Positions 1 to 11,323 of a stretch of 64,000 nt of DNA are shown here, in pieces; position 1 is the stretch's first letter; each line of letters begins with the position of its first letter. Origin of the DNA: Hyparrhenia diplandra (taxonomy: Eukaryota; Streptophyta; Magnoliopsida; Poales; Poaceae); the NCBI GenBank assembly GCA_015847255.1, contig JADLZK010002575.1, positions 124,001 to 188,000 on the forward strand, in the 5' to 3' direction. The notes below the pieces were generated by a model, which saw nothing but the letters and a program-made list of their open reading frames with translations, was not told the origin of the DNA and made no database searches. Both the position numbers and the translations under genes were made by a program.

Positions 1-574
1 CAACATTGGGTTGCTGTCAAACGTATCTTGAGATACCTGAAGGGCACCAGGCTATGGATGCAAGTATGTCAAAGGTGCTGAGCTGAAACCGTTGTTGCTT
101 GGTTTCAGTGACAGTGACTTTGCAGGTGATGTCGAGGACAGGAAGAGTACTACAGGAGTAGTGTATTTCCTCGGAGGCAACATGGTTACTTGGGCATCGC
201 ACAAGCAGAGAATTGTGGCGTTGTCATCGTGTGAAGCCGAGTATGTGGCAGCAGCAGCAGCGGCCTGTCAAGGAGTATGGCTAAGTCGACTCATTGCTGA
301 CATGTTGGGAGTGAAAGAGGCACCCGGTGAAGCTGTTGATGGACAATATGTCCGCGATCGCGGGCTGAGCAAGAATCCGTGTACCATGACGAAAAGCAAA
401 CACATCGATACAAGGTATCATTTTCTTCGTCGGTGCATCGAGGAAGGAAAGGTGGAGGTGGATCATGTGGGCACAGCGGAGCAGCTGGCTGATATCTTCA
501 CAAAGTCGCTCGGGCGGGTTCGGTTCATTGAACTAAGGAGTGCTCTTGGTGTCGTGAGCGTGCAACAGGATTAG
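1..574 (+). pseudogene. Ty1/Copia pol 3' end (RNase H), truncated by window edge
   Basis: This is the C-terminal end of a Copia polyprotein. RNase H degrades the RNA strand of the RNA/DNA hybrid during reverse transcription of the element. The opening codons give the connecting segment before RNase H (HWVAVKRILRYLKGTR). The reading then moves from frame 1 to frame 2 near positions 56-60, so one indel breaks the frame. From position 92 the frame is open and shows SDSDFAGD, RKSTTGVV, ALSSCEAEY, then SKHIDTRYHFLR and the terminal QLADIFTK block typical of grass Copia elements. The segment normally reading as a VDN(K/S)SAI-type block is altered here (VDGQYVRDRG). The stop at 572-574 lies directly before a polypurine tract and LTR, as expected. 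The rest of pol is outside the window. Family assignment is firm; activity is unlikely. Confidence 0.93.
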
Positions 575-583
575 GGGGTGATT
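571..583 (+). other. Polypurine tract of the Copia element
   Basis: A purine-rich TTAGGGGGTGA run lies between the RNase H stop codon and the TGTTAG start of the LTR. This is the standard place for plus-strand DNA priming. Confidence 0.75.
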
Positions 584-989
584 TGTTAGTTAATCTGTTG
601 CGTCATAATGTAATCTTTCATTCTAGTTAGTTAGCATTGGAGTCTGTTAGAGGGAGATACGATTGGTGTCGTGCCTGATCGTAATCAACCCGGAGTCGTG
701 AATAGAACGCGCTGTGACGTGCCTGGCGCATGAGGCGTGCGCGCCGCGGAGAACGGCGTCGCGCACCAGCTCGGCACGGCGCGGGAGTCTGTATCGATCA
801 AGTCTATAAATAAAGAAGTCAAGGGTCGAAACAAGCTGCGAGATTTGCAGCAACAATTCGTTGTTCATCTGTGCTTTGTTCATCTTCCAGTTTATATCTA
901 CTCGCCGGGGTTCGTGGTCACCACGACGCCGTTCGTCGTCGACGTTCCAGCGCGCGTTCCGGCGTGATCTCGACATTCTCGTTCCAACA
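584..989 (+). repeat. 3' LTR of the Copia element (about 406 bp)
   Basis: The LTR starts with TGTTAG immediately after the polypurine tract. I place its end at CCAACA (989), which gives the TG...CA ends of an LTR. A TATAAATA box at 805-812 would start the element's RNA, leaving an R-U5 part of about 150 bp. The 5' LTR lies outside the window, so the right boundary rests on the terminal CA and on size, not on comparison of two copies. Confidence 0.7.
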
Positions 990-1415
990 TGTATCCTTGC
1001 TACTTGAATAGGACAACACATGAACCATGTGCACGTCAACCAAATGTCTGCAGAGAAGAGTAATATAGAAGCACGAGAGGACTGAAGCCAGTGCACTACA
1101 CTTTGAAGTGACTCAAACCAACGTTTCCAACACAACAGCATAGCTTCGCACAATTGCCAGAGTTGCAAATATGCAAGCCGACACACCATCTGATCCTTTG
1201 GAGGAAATGAGTACTCACCAATCAAACTCTCATTAGTAGCAGCATCAATGGAATGCACCCCACTGAATTCAGGAGATAACTAATGATTCACGCATGGCAG
1301 TCCACTCAGGTAGCAGTTGCTCTGAATTTTCCCAACAGCTAGAAAATGTCCCATATTAGCAGCTGAATTCTCATACGCAAGGATTAGCCACACAAAGATT
1401 TGCGCCACGCTTCCG

Positions 1416-3026
1416 CTACTGTGCGCAGCAAACCAATATAAATAGAACGGCGACCACAAACCAAAACAAAGCTGTGTGGAGTCCGCAAGCATAGTATTCA
1501 CTGATAGCGATGTCTTCAAGGGCACTGCGGGACTGCATAATCACAGAAAAATGGCCAAGAGATTGGCCTGAGATGGACTGCATCCCCCTTGATCTCAAAC
1601 AACATAAATTGTGATAGGTGAGAAGAATAGAGTTGGACTCCAATAAACTGGATCTCAGATTGCAACTGAACACCAGCAAGCACCGGACATAATTCTCTCC
1701 AATATCCTTTAGTTGACTTCCTTCAAGCAAGAAACACCAACGATTTCCAGCATACTTCCATTGTGCTAGCTCAACAATCAGCCCACAAGCAACAATTCTC
1801 ACTGACAACACCATCATACGGATCTCTGGGAGTGCAGTAACTAGCACACACCTGATCAGAAAATCTGAAAGACCATTGTGCTCCACGGGGGACAACACAG
1901 CACCTCGGACAGCAACACGAGCATGGAGCACCAAGGAACTGATAGGTGTCATCTCTGCAAGTAGCCCCCAACAACTGATGCCAAACTCATGGAATAGAGA
2001 GTGAGAATCAAACTTGAGAGTAAGCCCACCACGCTTCAGCTGTACAAGGTATGTTGAGATCACTAATGCAGGTAGCTGCCATAGTGACTTCGAGAGAAAT
2101 TGAAAGCACAGCCAATGAGGAAGCCAAGCCACTACTGGCAAGAGCCAAAATGTTGCTCCAATTCCAACACAGACGCCATCAGCACTGCCACACCTAAACT
2201 TAGCTTGCACATGTAGTAGTGGACATAGTTGTAGATTGACTCCCATGGACATATGATTCAGCAGCTCCAAGCCAATACAGATGTTGCAGAGGAGATCATC
2301 ATGCAGGGACAATACCTCGAACATCTGGCGTGCACCCAGGCTGGCGTGCTCCTTACTGACATGGGGCGTCGGTAGTGTGTCGACGGAGAGACACCCAGTG
2401 TGGAAGTGCGCCAGCCCGATGAAGTCCGACGCGAGCTGGACTGTGCGCTGGGCGCCCAGGAGCACGGCCTGGTATTGTTGCGCTCGCGCGGGGGCGACAG
2501 GGTCATCGTGGTCCACGGGGTGCTGCTGTGACTGCGGGCGCCCGCGTGCTCCTCCCTCTCGCGCGTGCGCAGCGCGACGCTGTTGGTGGCGGAGACGAAG
2601 ACGAGCACGCCGTAGTCGGACTCGATTGCGAAGGGCACCGCACCGGGCGGAGATGACGGAGACGAGCACGTCCAGGTCGAGCTCGTGCGCATCCGGTGTT
2701 TGCGGCGTACACTTCCACGAACTGCTTCTCCTCGGGGGTGCACATGACACGGTTGCCACCGAGTGTCGAACACCTTGTGGGCAGCGTTGAGGCGTCCCTT
2801 GGTGATCCAACAGCTTAGGGGCACCGAGCTCGTCAGAGCGGCAGAGGTTTGGTACAACGCCCCGCCGAACTGGTTGATGCGCACCAACGACACGAGCGGA
2901 GCAGCGCGCCGAGAGGCCTCCAGCGACGGGAGAGCGCCGCCATGCGCCCGGCGCCCTTGATGGGGAGGCGGAGACGATGTTGCGGAGGAGAACGCGTCGG
3001 GAGTTGGCTGAGGCGGTCGACGGCAA
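1416..3026 (-). CDS. Long open frame of unknown function (536 codons)
   Basis: A single minus-strand frame stays open for 1.6 kb. Its first half overlaps the GC-rich F-box-like region, where stops are rare by composition. Its second half (about 2290-1416) is of ordinary composition and still lacks stops for about 290 codons. That part is rich in Leu, Ser and Cys, with hydrophobic stretches such as the C-terminal ALFWFVVAVLFILVCC that could span a membrane. I recognise no domain. It may be a chance open frame in a young non-autonomous element, or a real element-specific or captured gene. The neighbouring LTR and primer site favour an element origin. Confidence 0.3.
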   Translation of the reverse strand: MPSTASANSRRVLLRNIVSASPSRAPGAWRRSPVAGGLSARCSARVVGAHQPVRRGVVPNLCRSDELGAPKLLDHQGTPQRCPQGVRHSVATVSCAPPRRSSSWKCTPQTPDAHELDLDVLVSVISARCGALRNRVRLRRARLRLRHQQRRAAHAREGGARGRPQSQQHPVDHDDPVAPARAQQYQAVLLGAQRTVQLASDFIGLAHFHTGCLSVDTLPTPHVSKEHASLGARQMFEVLSLHDDLLCNICIGLELLNHMSMGVNLQLCPLLHVQAKFRCGSADGVCVGIGATFWLLPVVAWLPHWLCFQFLSKSLWQLPALVISTYLVQLKRGGLTLKFDSHSLFHEFGISCWGLLAEMTPISSLVLHARVAVRGAVLSPVEHNGLSDFLIRCVLVTALPEIRMMVLSVRIVACGLIVELAQWKYAGNRWCFLLEGSQLKDIGENYVRCLLVFSCNLRSSLLESNSILLTYHNLCCLRSRGMQSISGQSLGHFSVIMQSRSALEDIAISEYYACGLHTALFWFVVAVLFILVCCAQ

Positions 3027-3451
3027 CGACGGGCGCTGGAGTTGGTGCGGTCGAGGTTGTTGGGAATCTCGTCCTTGTTGGCGGAGTCGATCTGCAACCT
3101 GGTAACCTCCAATGACCCGAGCTCGTGGAGGAGGTCGGGGTTGGGCTCGTCGACGAAGGCGTCAGGGTCGGTGGAGGAAGCCTCGCCGTCCCGCCGCCGG
3201 CGGCGATGGAGTCGTGGGGCAGCATGATGGCGACCTTCTTGATGGTGTTGAGCGGCGCCGCCGGGTCGGCGGAGGCGACATGCGCGGCGCCCCACGAGTC
3301 GGCGACCTTCCGAACGGGCGTCAAGCGGGCGCGTCGCGGTGGGTGGATGCGACGGGCGCGCCCAGCTTCCGCCACAATCTGTCGGCAGGTGTCGATCCCG
3401 CCGGGCCCCCTTGCGCATCTCATCGAGGAGGATCTTCATCTCAGGGTCCAT
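2833..3451 (-). pseudogene. gag-like start followed by frameshifted F-box-like fragment
   Basis: The minus-strand ATG at 3451 begins with a peptide like the N-terminus of grass Gypsy gag proteins (MDPEMKILLDEMRK). Further on, between about 3021 and 2895, two adjoining frames together give an F-box-like pattern: VDRLSQLP, then LLRNIVSASP in a neighbouring frame, then LPIKGAGRMAALSRRWRPL. F-box domains bind SKP1 in ubiquitin ligases, and the LSRRWR ending is characteristic of plant F-box proteins. At least two frameshifts separate these pieces, so this is not a working gene. A captured host gene is the simplest reading. The intervening segment (LQIDSANKDEIPNNLDRTN) is not recognised. Confidence 0.5.
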
Positions 3452-3484
3452 GTTCTAGCGGTGACGGCTCGTCCGAGGAACGAT

Positions 3485-3498
3485 GGCTCTGAATACCA
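3485..3498 (-). other. Primer binding site, initiator Met tRNA type
   Basis: On the minus strand the sequence TGGTATTCAGAGCC sits two bases after the LTR end. It matches the common plant primer site TGGTATCAGAGC apart from one extra T. It primes minus-strand cDNA synthesis. Confidence 0.75.
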
Positions 3499-3500
3499 CT

Positions 3501-3821
3501 TGTTAGCAACCTCACTATCAGATAGCTCAATCGGAGTAGCAGGATACAAGACCTCGGGGGAAGGAAGGTCGGAATCAGCAAGGAGGAAGATGCTAGAAGG
3601 TTCTAGAAGATCCAGGTACAGAGAAGAGGAGACTTGGGGAGGAAGATGAACAATAGACTCGAGGGAGGAGTTCTGACTCTGATAATTGTTTCGATCCCTT
3701 TTCCCTTGCTGCTGCCCAGTGCTCTTGTAGGAGATGGCAGGAGACTGCCTTGGTGATACCTGACACCGAGGCCCAAGACCCATGGCCCATTTGACGGCCC
3801 AATCATGAGTGATACCTGACA
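3501..3821 (-). repeat. 5' LTR of the minus-strand retroelement (321 bp)
   Basis: Read on the minus strand the segment begins TGTCAGGTATCAC and ends GTTGCTAACA, directly before the primer site, giving TG...CA ends. A second TGTCAGGTATCAC motif occurs inside (around 3757-3769). There is no second copy in the window to confirm the outer boundary. Confidence 0.6.
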
Positions 3822-4457
3822 CAAAACCTCCGTGACTTGCACAAGCTCCACTGCCCGCAAAATCATCTACGCAAAGACTTTGACACCCTGGTGGCATTTG
3901 CCTGCTCACAGCTGCAGAAAACACGCAGCACTGTTATATTGGAACGAACGGGCCTCGCTACACCAGCTGCTTGGAGCCAGTTAGAGTGAAGCTGAACAAC
4001 GGAGACCCAGAAGCCTTAGGAAGCTAGAGAATATCAATACGGTCTAGTTGATAACTGCTACTTGCTATTTCAAACGGCTATGGCAAAGTACTTTAAACCT
4101 AACATGTGTAAGAAGGGCCGTTTTAGGGCCATACAACAAATACAATCAGGTGGGGAAAACATCTCAGCACAATAAAAATGAAGCAAGCGTTCAATGCAAA
4201 ACAAACTGATTGACATGACCAACAGGCAACATACGTGGTTATCCTCAGGAAATGACAACTATTAGCTGCATAACATGTAATTTTGTGAATTGTTTAATGC
4301 CTCTGCATTTTAATTTGACTTTCTTGAATAAAATTACATATATGCGGTCTTATGAACCCCGCCCATCTCCAACAGCTTGTTGTTCAGTTTGTAGTAAGCA
4401 ACGAAATCTCCAGGACAGGTGCGATTCTGAAATGATTCATGCACTCATACATCCTTT
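3822..4457. other. Unassigned sequence between two LTR elements
   Basis: Mixed-composition sequence with only short open frames and no recognised motif. It ends with the CCTTT (4453-4457) that is the left target-site duplication of the next element. Confidence 0.6.
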
Positions 4458-4943
4458 CGTCACAACCGCGTTGGGATGGGACGGTGGCGACACGATCAGC
4501 GGCGAGATAGGCGGCGGCGCCATGGTGTTGACGTTGGGAACGGCGGCGTTGGGGCGACGAGCGGCGAGGGCGGCGGTGGCGGGGCGCCAGCAGCGCTGGC
4601 GGCGCGCGGCGAGGGCAGCGCGAGGGCGACGGCGATGTGGGCGGCGGCGTTGGCGGCATACGTCTTGCGGGAGGGGTCAGGGTGCATAAGACTGGAGCTT
4701 TCTAATTGATTGCAACTAATTATAAATCCATTGTATTTATAGTTTGGGGGAGACTTGCATCTAAATAAATCCCTGACTTTATTCCTATGTTTTCCCTAAA
4801 TATCTATTACTTAGTGACGAAGGCGATGACGATGACAGCTAGCAGCGGTGGTGGCGACCCACGAGGCCATGCGCGTGGCCCCTCCTCGGGCCTGTAGCTG
4901 GGCCATGATGGCCGATGGGGGTGGTGCTCCCTGGGACATGATA
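4458..4943 (-). repeat. 3' LTR of the TRIM-like element
   Basis: This copy aligns along its length with 6003-6420 plus 17714-17744. Shared landmarks are the GTCACAACCG edge, the GGAACGGCGGCGTT block, the TGTATTTATAG stretch (TATA box on the minus strand), CCCTAAATATCTATTAC, and GGTGGTGCTCC near the far end. The two copies differ at many positions and by several indels, so the insertion is old. Confidence 0.82.
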
Positions 4944-6131
4944 CCTCTCCCCCCTTTCCCTGACAGCGCGTCCTTGTGCTGTGGTTTTGCACGGCTGTCA
5001 TTGTTGACGGTTGGGGGGTCGTCGTTGTTCACGCCCTTGGCTCTATTGTCAATGTCGGGAATGTCATGGTTGGCAACGTCGATGGAGACGTCAGGTGAGA
5101 TCATGGTGATGTCAAGGATGTCAATATCCTCTTAGCGAGAGTGTTGGTGATGGTGATGGGGCGGTGGGACGTGGTTGTCGCCCATGGTGTGCACGGTGTC
5201 GGCGATGTCCAGTACGTCAAAGCTGAGGTCAGCGATGTCAGGGGCGACATCGGGTGACGTCGTTGTGTTGCCAGTGCTGGTGAAGACATTGGCACTCCTG
5301 ATGTGCCTAGTGTCAAAGATGATGTTGCTAGTGTCTGGGTGACTTATCTGGACCATTGTAGTAGCCGCGAGACATTGGCCTAGTTGGGTAGGCGTTTCGT
5401 CGAGCAGCTGGTGGACATTGGTAGTCGGCTCCTGATTTTATCTGGGGTGCGGCAGCTTGTGCATCATTGGGGTAGTTGTGCTTGTTGTTGGCAGTGTCGG
5501 CAATTCCGGAGGGGACGACGTCGGCGGCACCTGTGTGAGCACCGTTGTCATCTGTGGCGCCCATGGTAGGGGTGGCGTCGAGGAGGTTGTCCAGCTTGCC
5601 ACTAGCCGGCGTGACGTCGTAGGCACGCATGTCTTACAACATCACCACGAGCTGCGGCGTTGCTGCTATTGTGTCGTGGAGGTTGGTGTCTCTCGTAGGG
5701 GTGTCGTTGTCATTGACGTTGAGGAAGTAGTTGTTCCCGAGGAGGGAGAGCTCGCCATTGTGTTTCATGCCAGCGAGGTGGCCTGCAAGGATGGCGTTGT
5801 GCGGGACCGAAGGCTCAAGCCATACCTCGTGTTCTTTGTAGTCGGAGATCGCAGCTTCGTTGGAGTCGCCCTCGAATCGGCGCGGAGTGTCTCCGTGATC
5901 ATCTTCGGGTAGGACGGCAGCGTAGTGGCCATCGAATCTTGATGGTGCTTTGGCGGTCGGATGCCATCGGTGGTGGGAATCATCTTGGTCTACGGATACC
6001 GGTGTCACAACCGTGTTGGGGTGGCGACAAGAGCAACTTGGCCGAGATCTTGGGCGGCACGATGGTGGTGACGTCGGGAACGGCGGCGTTAGGCGGCGAA
6101 GCGGCGGGCGGCGGCGGCGGTGGCGGCGCAT
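4811..6131 (-). pseudogene. Interrupted open frame of the TRIM-like element, function unknown
   Basis: The minus strand holds a chain of open segments: 6131-5634, 5630-5328, 5356-5132 and 5104-4811. They change frame and contain a few stops. The peptides are rich in Asp, Asn, His, Pro and Thr (for example TADTVHTMGDNHVPPP-like and SFDVLDIAD stretches) and look like low-complexity gag-type sequence. No zinc knuckle, protease or reverse transcriptase motif is seen. The first codons and the last segment lie in the two LTRs, which is unusual. It may be a degenerate gag or a captured fragment. I do not recognise a family. Confidence 0.35.
4944..4960 (-). other. Polypurine tract of the TRIM-like element
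   Basis: On the minus strand, GGGAAAGGGGGGAGAGG lies immediately upstream of the LTR at 4943. A run of 17 purines at this place confirms a minus-strand LTR retroelement. Confidence 0.82.
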
Positions 6132-6420
6132 GTGCGCGTGGGAGGGTTATGGTTAGGGAGCAAAAGGCCGGAGCTTTCGGGAGTTACCCCTTAATTATTT
6201 TCGATTGATTGCAACCTATTACAAGTCCCATGTATTTATAGACCGCAGAGTTGCATCTAAAGTAACCTCGACTTTATTTCCTATTTTATTTTTATTTTTA
6301 TTCCCTAAATATCTATTACGTAACGACAAAGTAGCCGACAGCAGCGGCGGCCGGCCACGAGGCCGTGCCTGTGCCGTGCGTGCGGCCCCCTCCTTGGGCC
6401 TGTAGATGGGCCATGATGGC
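6003..6420 (-). repeat. 5' LTR of the TRIM-like element, first part
   Basis: The minus-strand end of this LTR (GTGACA, 6003-6008) is followed by CCGGTATCCGTAG, a weak match to a Met-tRNA primer site. The LTR is cut at 6420 by the insertion and resumes after 17713. The ATGGC at 6416-6420 is duplicated at 17709-17713. Confidence 0.8.
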
Positions 6421-7812
6421 TGTTGACACCTGTTAAGGCATAAAATTACTAGTCAATTAACATGAAATAAGGGCTTAAAATAAATATCAACATAAGTCTA
6501 GGGGGTTTAACTAACATAATTCCACGAGTTTTGGTGATTTATATATTTTAAGGGACTTAACAGGAAAATGCAGAGAATAATGGAGAAAGTTCCGGAATAT
6601 ACAAGACCTATGATGACAAGACTTGACCGTGAAGTAACTCAACCCGAATTGTGGACTAAAACATTCTAGAAGACACCAGAAGACACCAGGAAGGAGCTGA
6701 CAGCATGGGCCCACCATGGCCTGGCGCCCGCCAACACTTCACTGGCGGCCGCCAGGTGGGTCCCACCTGTCATCCTCTCCTTTCTATGGCGGTTTACCAC
6801 CGACATTGAGGTTGCCTCTACACCGTTGCCAAGGTCGGTTTGATCCAAGGGTTCACGTTCATCGCCAAGGCCTATATAAGAAGACCCCCTGCCCCCAGGG
6901 CTAAACCCTAATTCATTACTATCTTATTCTATCTCATTAACTCTTAGTAGTAGAGGGGTCCCTAGAAAGGATCAACTCTCTCTAAGGGATTAGTGAAGTA
7001 GAATTAGACATGTAATTAGAGCTTAATTAGACATATCATTAGAACTAGATTAGATCTATCTAATTAGATCTAATCAAGAGTGAATATCAAGTTGAGAGAT
7101 TAGATCAAAGAACTTAATTAGAGTTCTAGATCTATTCTTGAGAGTAAAAAGAGTGAGTGGAGGAGAAGAAGGGGAAGCACCAGGACATGTCGGGTGACTC
7201 CTCTACGCTTGTACCTCCGGGATCAAAGGCTTTATGGCACCCGATCACGAGACTTCTATGGTGGATCAACTTCTTATTTGAGTAAGTATCATATTATCTT
7301 CAGTGTTAGTATTTTTCTTAATGATTCATAACTCCTTGAGTACTTTAATCCATGGAAATCTATAGATTAGAGGTGTATACTTAGGTATAGGCGTGGTGCC
7401 TAGATCAAAGTTACTTATGAATGCACCCTACCTTAGGAGCGTGGTAGATCATGGTAGTGACAAGTACCATTGAGTCCTTTGGATTCCACATCCCGTTGGA
7501 TAGGACACGTAGGATTTTTGTCTTTGGGGAATGGTAAGTTTCGACCTTACTTTCCCTTGAGTACGTCCCTTTAAGATCAATATCAACATAACTTACAAGA
7601 AGGAGACCTAGACAACCATAGAAATCTTCTTACCTCTTGATCCTTTCCCATCCTTGATTGACACTCGGGGATTAGTTATATGCCTCAATTATTCCTCACA
7701 CCATCCTCCCTGTGGATTTGATATTTAAAACCCTGTCCTGGGTGAAATGCTCACCAGTATCCGTTTGCTTGCGGATTATTAAATATTTCTGTAGGCTTAA
7801 CAAATACCAACA
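6421..7812 (+). repeat. 5' LTR of the large element (1392 bp)
   Basis: It starts TGTTGACACC and ends AAATACCAACA. A TATATAAG box lies around 6873-6880, followed by an AAACCCTAA-containing leader. Compared with the 3' copy it has about 30 extra bases near 6458-6495. Confidence 0.93.
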
Positions 7813-7820
7813 AGCATTTC

Positions 7821-7840
7821 TAGCGCCGTTCTTTGGGGAG
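7821..7840 (+). other. Primer binding site, tRNA-Asp-like
   Basis: TAGCGCCGTTCTTTGGGGAG lies 8 bases after the LTR end. It resembles TGGCGCCGTTGCCGGGGA, the complement of the plant tRNA-Asp 3' end used by many grass Gypsy elements, with several mismatches. A spacer of a few bases before the primer site is usual in that group. Confidence 0.65.
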
Positions 7841-10800
7841 GAATGGATTGCTGAGAAAACATTGAACATAACTAATCTTGTACCACATCTTAGTGTAGTC
7901 TTTCTTTTTATACTTTCTTTTCTTTTTATATCTTTTTGGGATCCTCGGATTCCACACCTATCCTTATACTGCATCCTTAAAACACAAGTTTGGGCCACTA
8001 GAATCTTTAGAACCTATCTTATCACTTGGCCATGAACTGTGTCTACGGTTGAGCTAAATGATCATGAAACAACCTATTATAGGGGGGAATTCTGAAGTTA
8101 ACCTCAGGCCAAATCGTATCCTTTACAAAGGATAATGTATTTGGGACTCATCCTAGAAAAGTTGTTCGCATGACCATCATGCAGTTTTCTGAAGGAACTT
8201 TTCTTTCCTTTTCTAAAGCAAGGTTTGTCCTTGACAAACTCAGCGGGTATGATCTTTTCCTTAGATTTTTCCATGAACACCCAAAGGAAGAGAAGGAATA
8301 ATCCTCTAGATCATAGAAGAAGTTTTTGATAGCCAGATCATAATCTTTTCAATCCCTTAATTTAGCTACCAATCCTCAATCATCCATACTCTAAAATCTC
8401 TCCAAGGGAAGAAGTAATTCTACCCTTGATTCTTTTATGGTGATGATTTTGGGAAACAAACTTCTAGCTTCACGGGGAGATCTTTGAGTGCCTATAAACC
8501 AAATCCTCTTAGAGAAGAGTCTCTAGAAAGCATCCCGATTCTTACAAAGGACGTTGGGAACCTAAGGATGGCATATCTAATGATGCCATAGAAGGAGAGC
8601 AAAACTATCTAGAATCCATTTATATCTTCTTTCCTTCTATTTCAGACTAGATAACTTATCCAAGCCAATTTCAATCTCATCCTTGACCCCAATGAATCCT
8701 CTAGTGTTCTTTTTTCGTAAGTCTACCTATGATCTTAGAAATCCCAAGTATAGACATCATAAAGGATCTAAGGAAGACCAGAAAGAGCATTATCCATAGT
8801 TGGAAGAACATCCATGAGCATAGGAGTTACATTCTAAATATTCTATCCAATCCTTGCCCATGTGAGCAAACTCCTGAATTAATTACCATCTCTAATCTTG
8901 CTATTTATGAGATCTCAAACCCCCTTGAGATAATTGTTCATAATATTTTAGAATGGGTGGTTGTTGATCTTATTGGCTTGAATGTTGAGATTGGTGATTT
9001 AAGGGAAAACCTCTTCATCATCTTGAATCATATTTGAAGGTTTCCTAAGGACGAGCTTTTTGTCCTAAAACAAGCACCCTAGGGGGAAGTAATATAAGTA
9101 TAGATCTTTTGCTATAACATCCCTTGTGTAGTAAGCATAGAGATATAATTATGAAAATATTCCTTCGGGTATTTTTGTCACTAACTATTTCAGGTTTATA
9201 ACAAAGAGAACGAAGGATGACAATGTAAAGGTATGTCCAACCAATTATCATGCAACATTGAATCACTCATGATAATAATTCTTGCCATGTTGCTACCTTA
9301 TCCTGGTTATCTCTACCTTAAAGACATGCTCAAGTTACTACACTATTTCATCTCTATTTGAGTAAATCCCTTTAATGTTTTCATGTTACCATTATCTGCT
9401 ATATCATATGATTTGGTTTTGATGTACTTTCATACACCTTCTTTAAATTAGGCATGGTGCTTAGTTTAAGTTGTTTTCCTAAAATTAGTTTAGACAAGGT
9501 GTCTAGTTTGATTTTTGAACTGAGGGTGTGTTGATTTTACTTCTAAAGGTTTTTAAATTAAGCGTGGTGCTTAGGTTAAAATGCCTTCCTGAATCAAATT
9601 GGACATGGTGTCTAGCTTGATTTTTGAATCAATAGTATGTTGTAGTAGATGCTGGTATATTTTGTTAGACTAACCCCTGCAGAAAGAAAAACTCTCAATC
9701 CAATTCGGGTAAGTCAAAGAGATGAGCTCAGATCAGAGATGAAGCAAAGCATATGATGAACTCCAACATTGTGCAAAAAGACATAATTCATTCATCATTA
9801 ATGGAAGAACTGTAAGTCTCAAATCATTCACTCAGTCTTTTGCCACAATTCAGCTTTACCTTGATCCTTATGCTAGAATGAAGTAGCAAACAAAAATGTG
9901 ATATAACAGATGATAATTAAAATATGTGCTAAGAGTAATCAAAGAACCATCTCTTTAGCATAGGTAAGTTTTTATGAACTTTGGATAATAACCCCTGTTT
10001 CAACCATGTTGTATACTCCCCGGGTATGTGTCCACTAATATTTTGCGAGAAAAGAATATATGCTATGTTTATTCTATAAAGAAGAGTGCCATACACCACA
10101 TGAAAAGTAAACACTCAACAGAAGTAGATGGACAAAGCAATGGGCCACAAGAACATCAAAGACAGGTAAGTGAATTTAAAATCACATATTGGTATACAAC
10201 TTTTGTCATATGTTCTAAAAAATAAAAATAATGAAAATCTGAGAACATGAAGGCCCATAGAAAACAACAACATGTTCCTAGGACAAGTTCCCTTCGGATA
10301 TTCTTGGTCACTAACTTTGTAGGAGCAAAAAGGACGAATAACATCTAAGGACATGGTGATTGCAACACACAAATAGGGATGGTTCAAAGCATCCACACTT
10401 AAAGTGCCAAGTGACGGGAAGGCTCGAGCATGGGGAGGAAGGTCCACTCCTCTAAAGATCCGACATTACTATTCCTCTTCTCAAGCTACCGTCACTCGAC
10501 ATACTTGGTTTGCAATCCCTATACTCACTATTACTTGGTCTCTCTAAGATTGGATGTTTATAAATGTCATACATCAAAATCAATCTTAAAATTTCCCATT
10601 AGAGAAAAAGTGATAGTAAGCGCATGTTCAAATATATACATCCAAAACCCTTTGTAGAATAGAAGATACCTTTAGATCCATGACAAATCTACCCTTGTTT
10701 AAAATTACTTGTATATTCCTTCGGGTATGTGTTGTTTACTAATGACACAGGAATAAAATCATGAGAGGAGCAAAAAGGTTCTAACACAATTCAAAGGAAA

Positions 10801-11318
10801 AGAAACAAAGGATGATGCAATAAAGGAGACAAGTTAGGAGCAAGATATACAAAAGGCCAAATGAGGAAAGCTCCAAGCAAAAGGTAATAAGGTAAGTTAT
10901 CATTCATTAAGCTTTTTTCCTAATTATGGCATGCTCATAAATAAATAATCAAACATGTTAGAGTTAATCTTATCCATCCCGCTTAAGTTTCACATGTTTA
11001 GTTCTTTGTTCCTAAGCACTGCTCTCCCGATCTCATAACCCCTATTCATGTGAGCTAAAATGTTGCTCATCCTGCTTTACAAGATAGTCATAATCAAATT
11101 AAATTGTTGATGTTCTATCTTGTGATCTTATCACCCTCATCATAAATAAATAAAACTGTTAAACATTAACTCTCTTTGCCTTGTTTAATATGCTTAAGGT
11201 AAGAGAAGAATGAATAAAGTTTTTGTTCTGTTGGTGTTTTCCCACCAACAGAGCCCATGCATTTGATCTCTACCTTGTCTTTGTAAACGGGACATACTTG
11301 AGCACATCGTGGAGGAAT
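7841..11318 (+). other. Interior of the large LTR element, left part, no gene seen
   Basis: AT-rich sequence with only short open frames. The longest (8729-9037, 102 codons) has no recognised motif and could be a degenerate gag remnant. GGTATxTxTTG-type stretches recur (around 9168, 10295 and 10713, each followed by CACTAAC or similar), suggesting old internal duplications. Confidence 0.6.
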
Positions 11319-11323
11319 CTCAC

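Larger units (their letters stand above)
990..3821 (-). mobile_element. Remnant of a minus-strand LTR retroelement with non-retroviral coding fragments
   Basis: Read on the minus strand, this region has a 5' LTR (3501-3821), a Met-initiator-tRNA-type primer site (3485-3498), and an ATG (3449-3451) opening a gag-like MDPEMKILLDEMRK peptide. No protease, reverse transcriptase or integrase motifs follow. Instead there is about 0.9 kb of very GC-rich sequence with an F-box-like block, then about 0.9 kb of lower-GC sequence open in one frame. No second LTR is visible; the Copia element ending at 989 may have replaced or displaced that end. The architecture resembles non-autonomous elements that carry host gene pieces, such as maize Bs1. 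That comparison is inference. Confidence 0.6.

Noticed and set aside
5457..5912. 151-codon plus-strand frame rich in Val and Gly
   Set aside because: It is the shadow of the minus-strand reading of the TRIM-like element, whose polypurine tract and LTR promoter fix the sense strand as minus.
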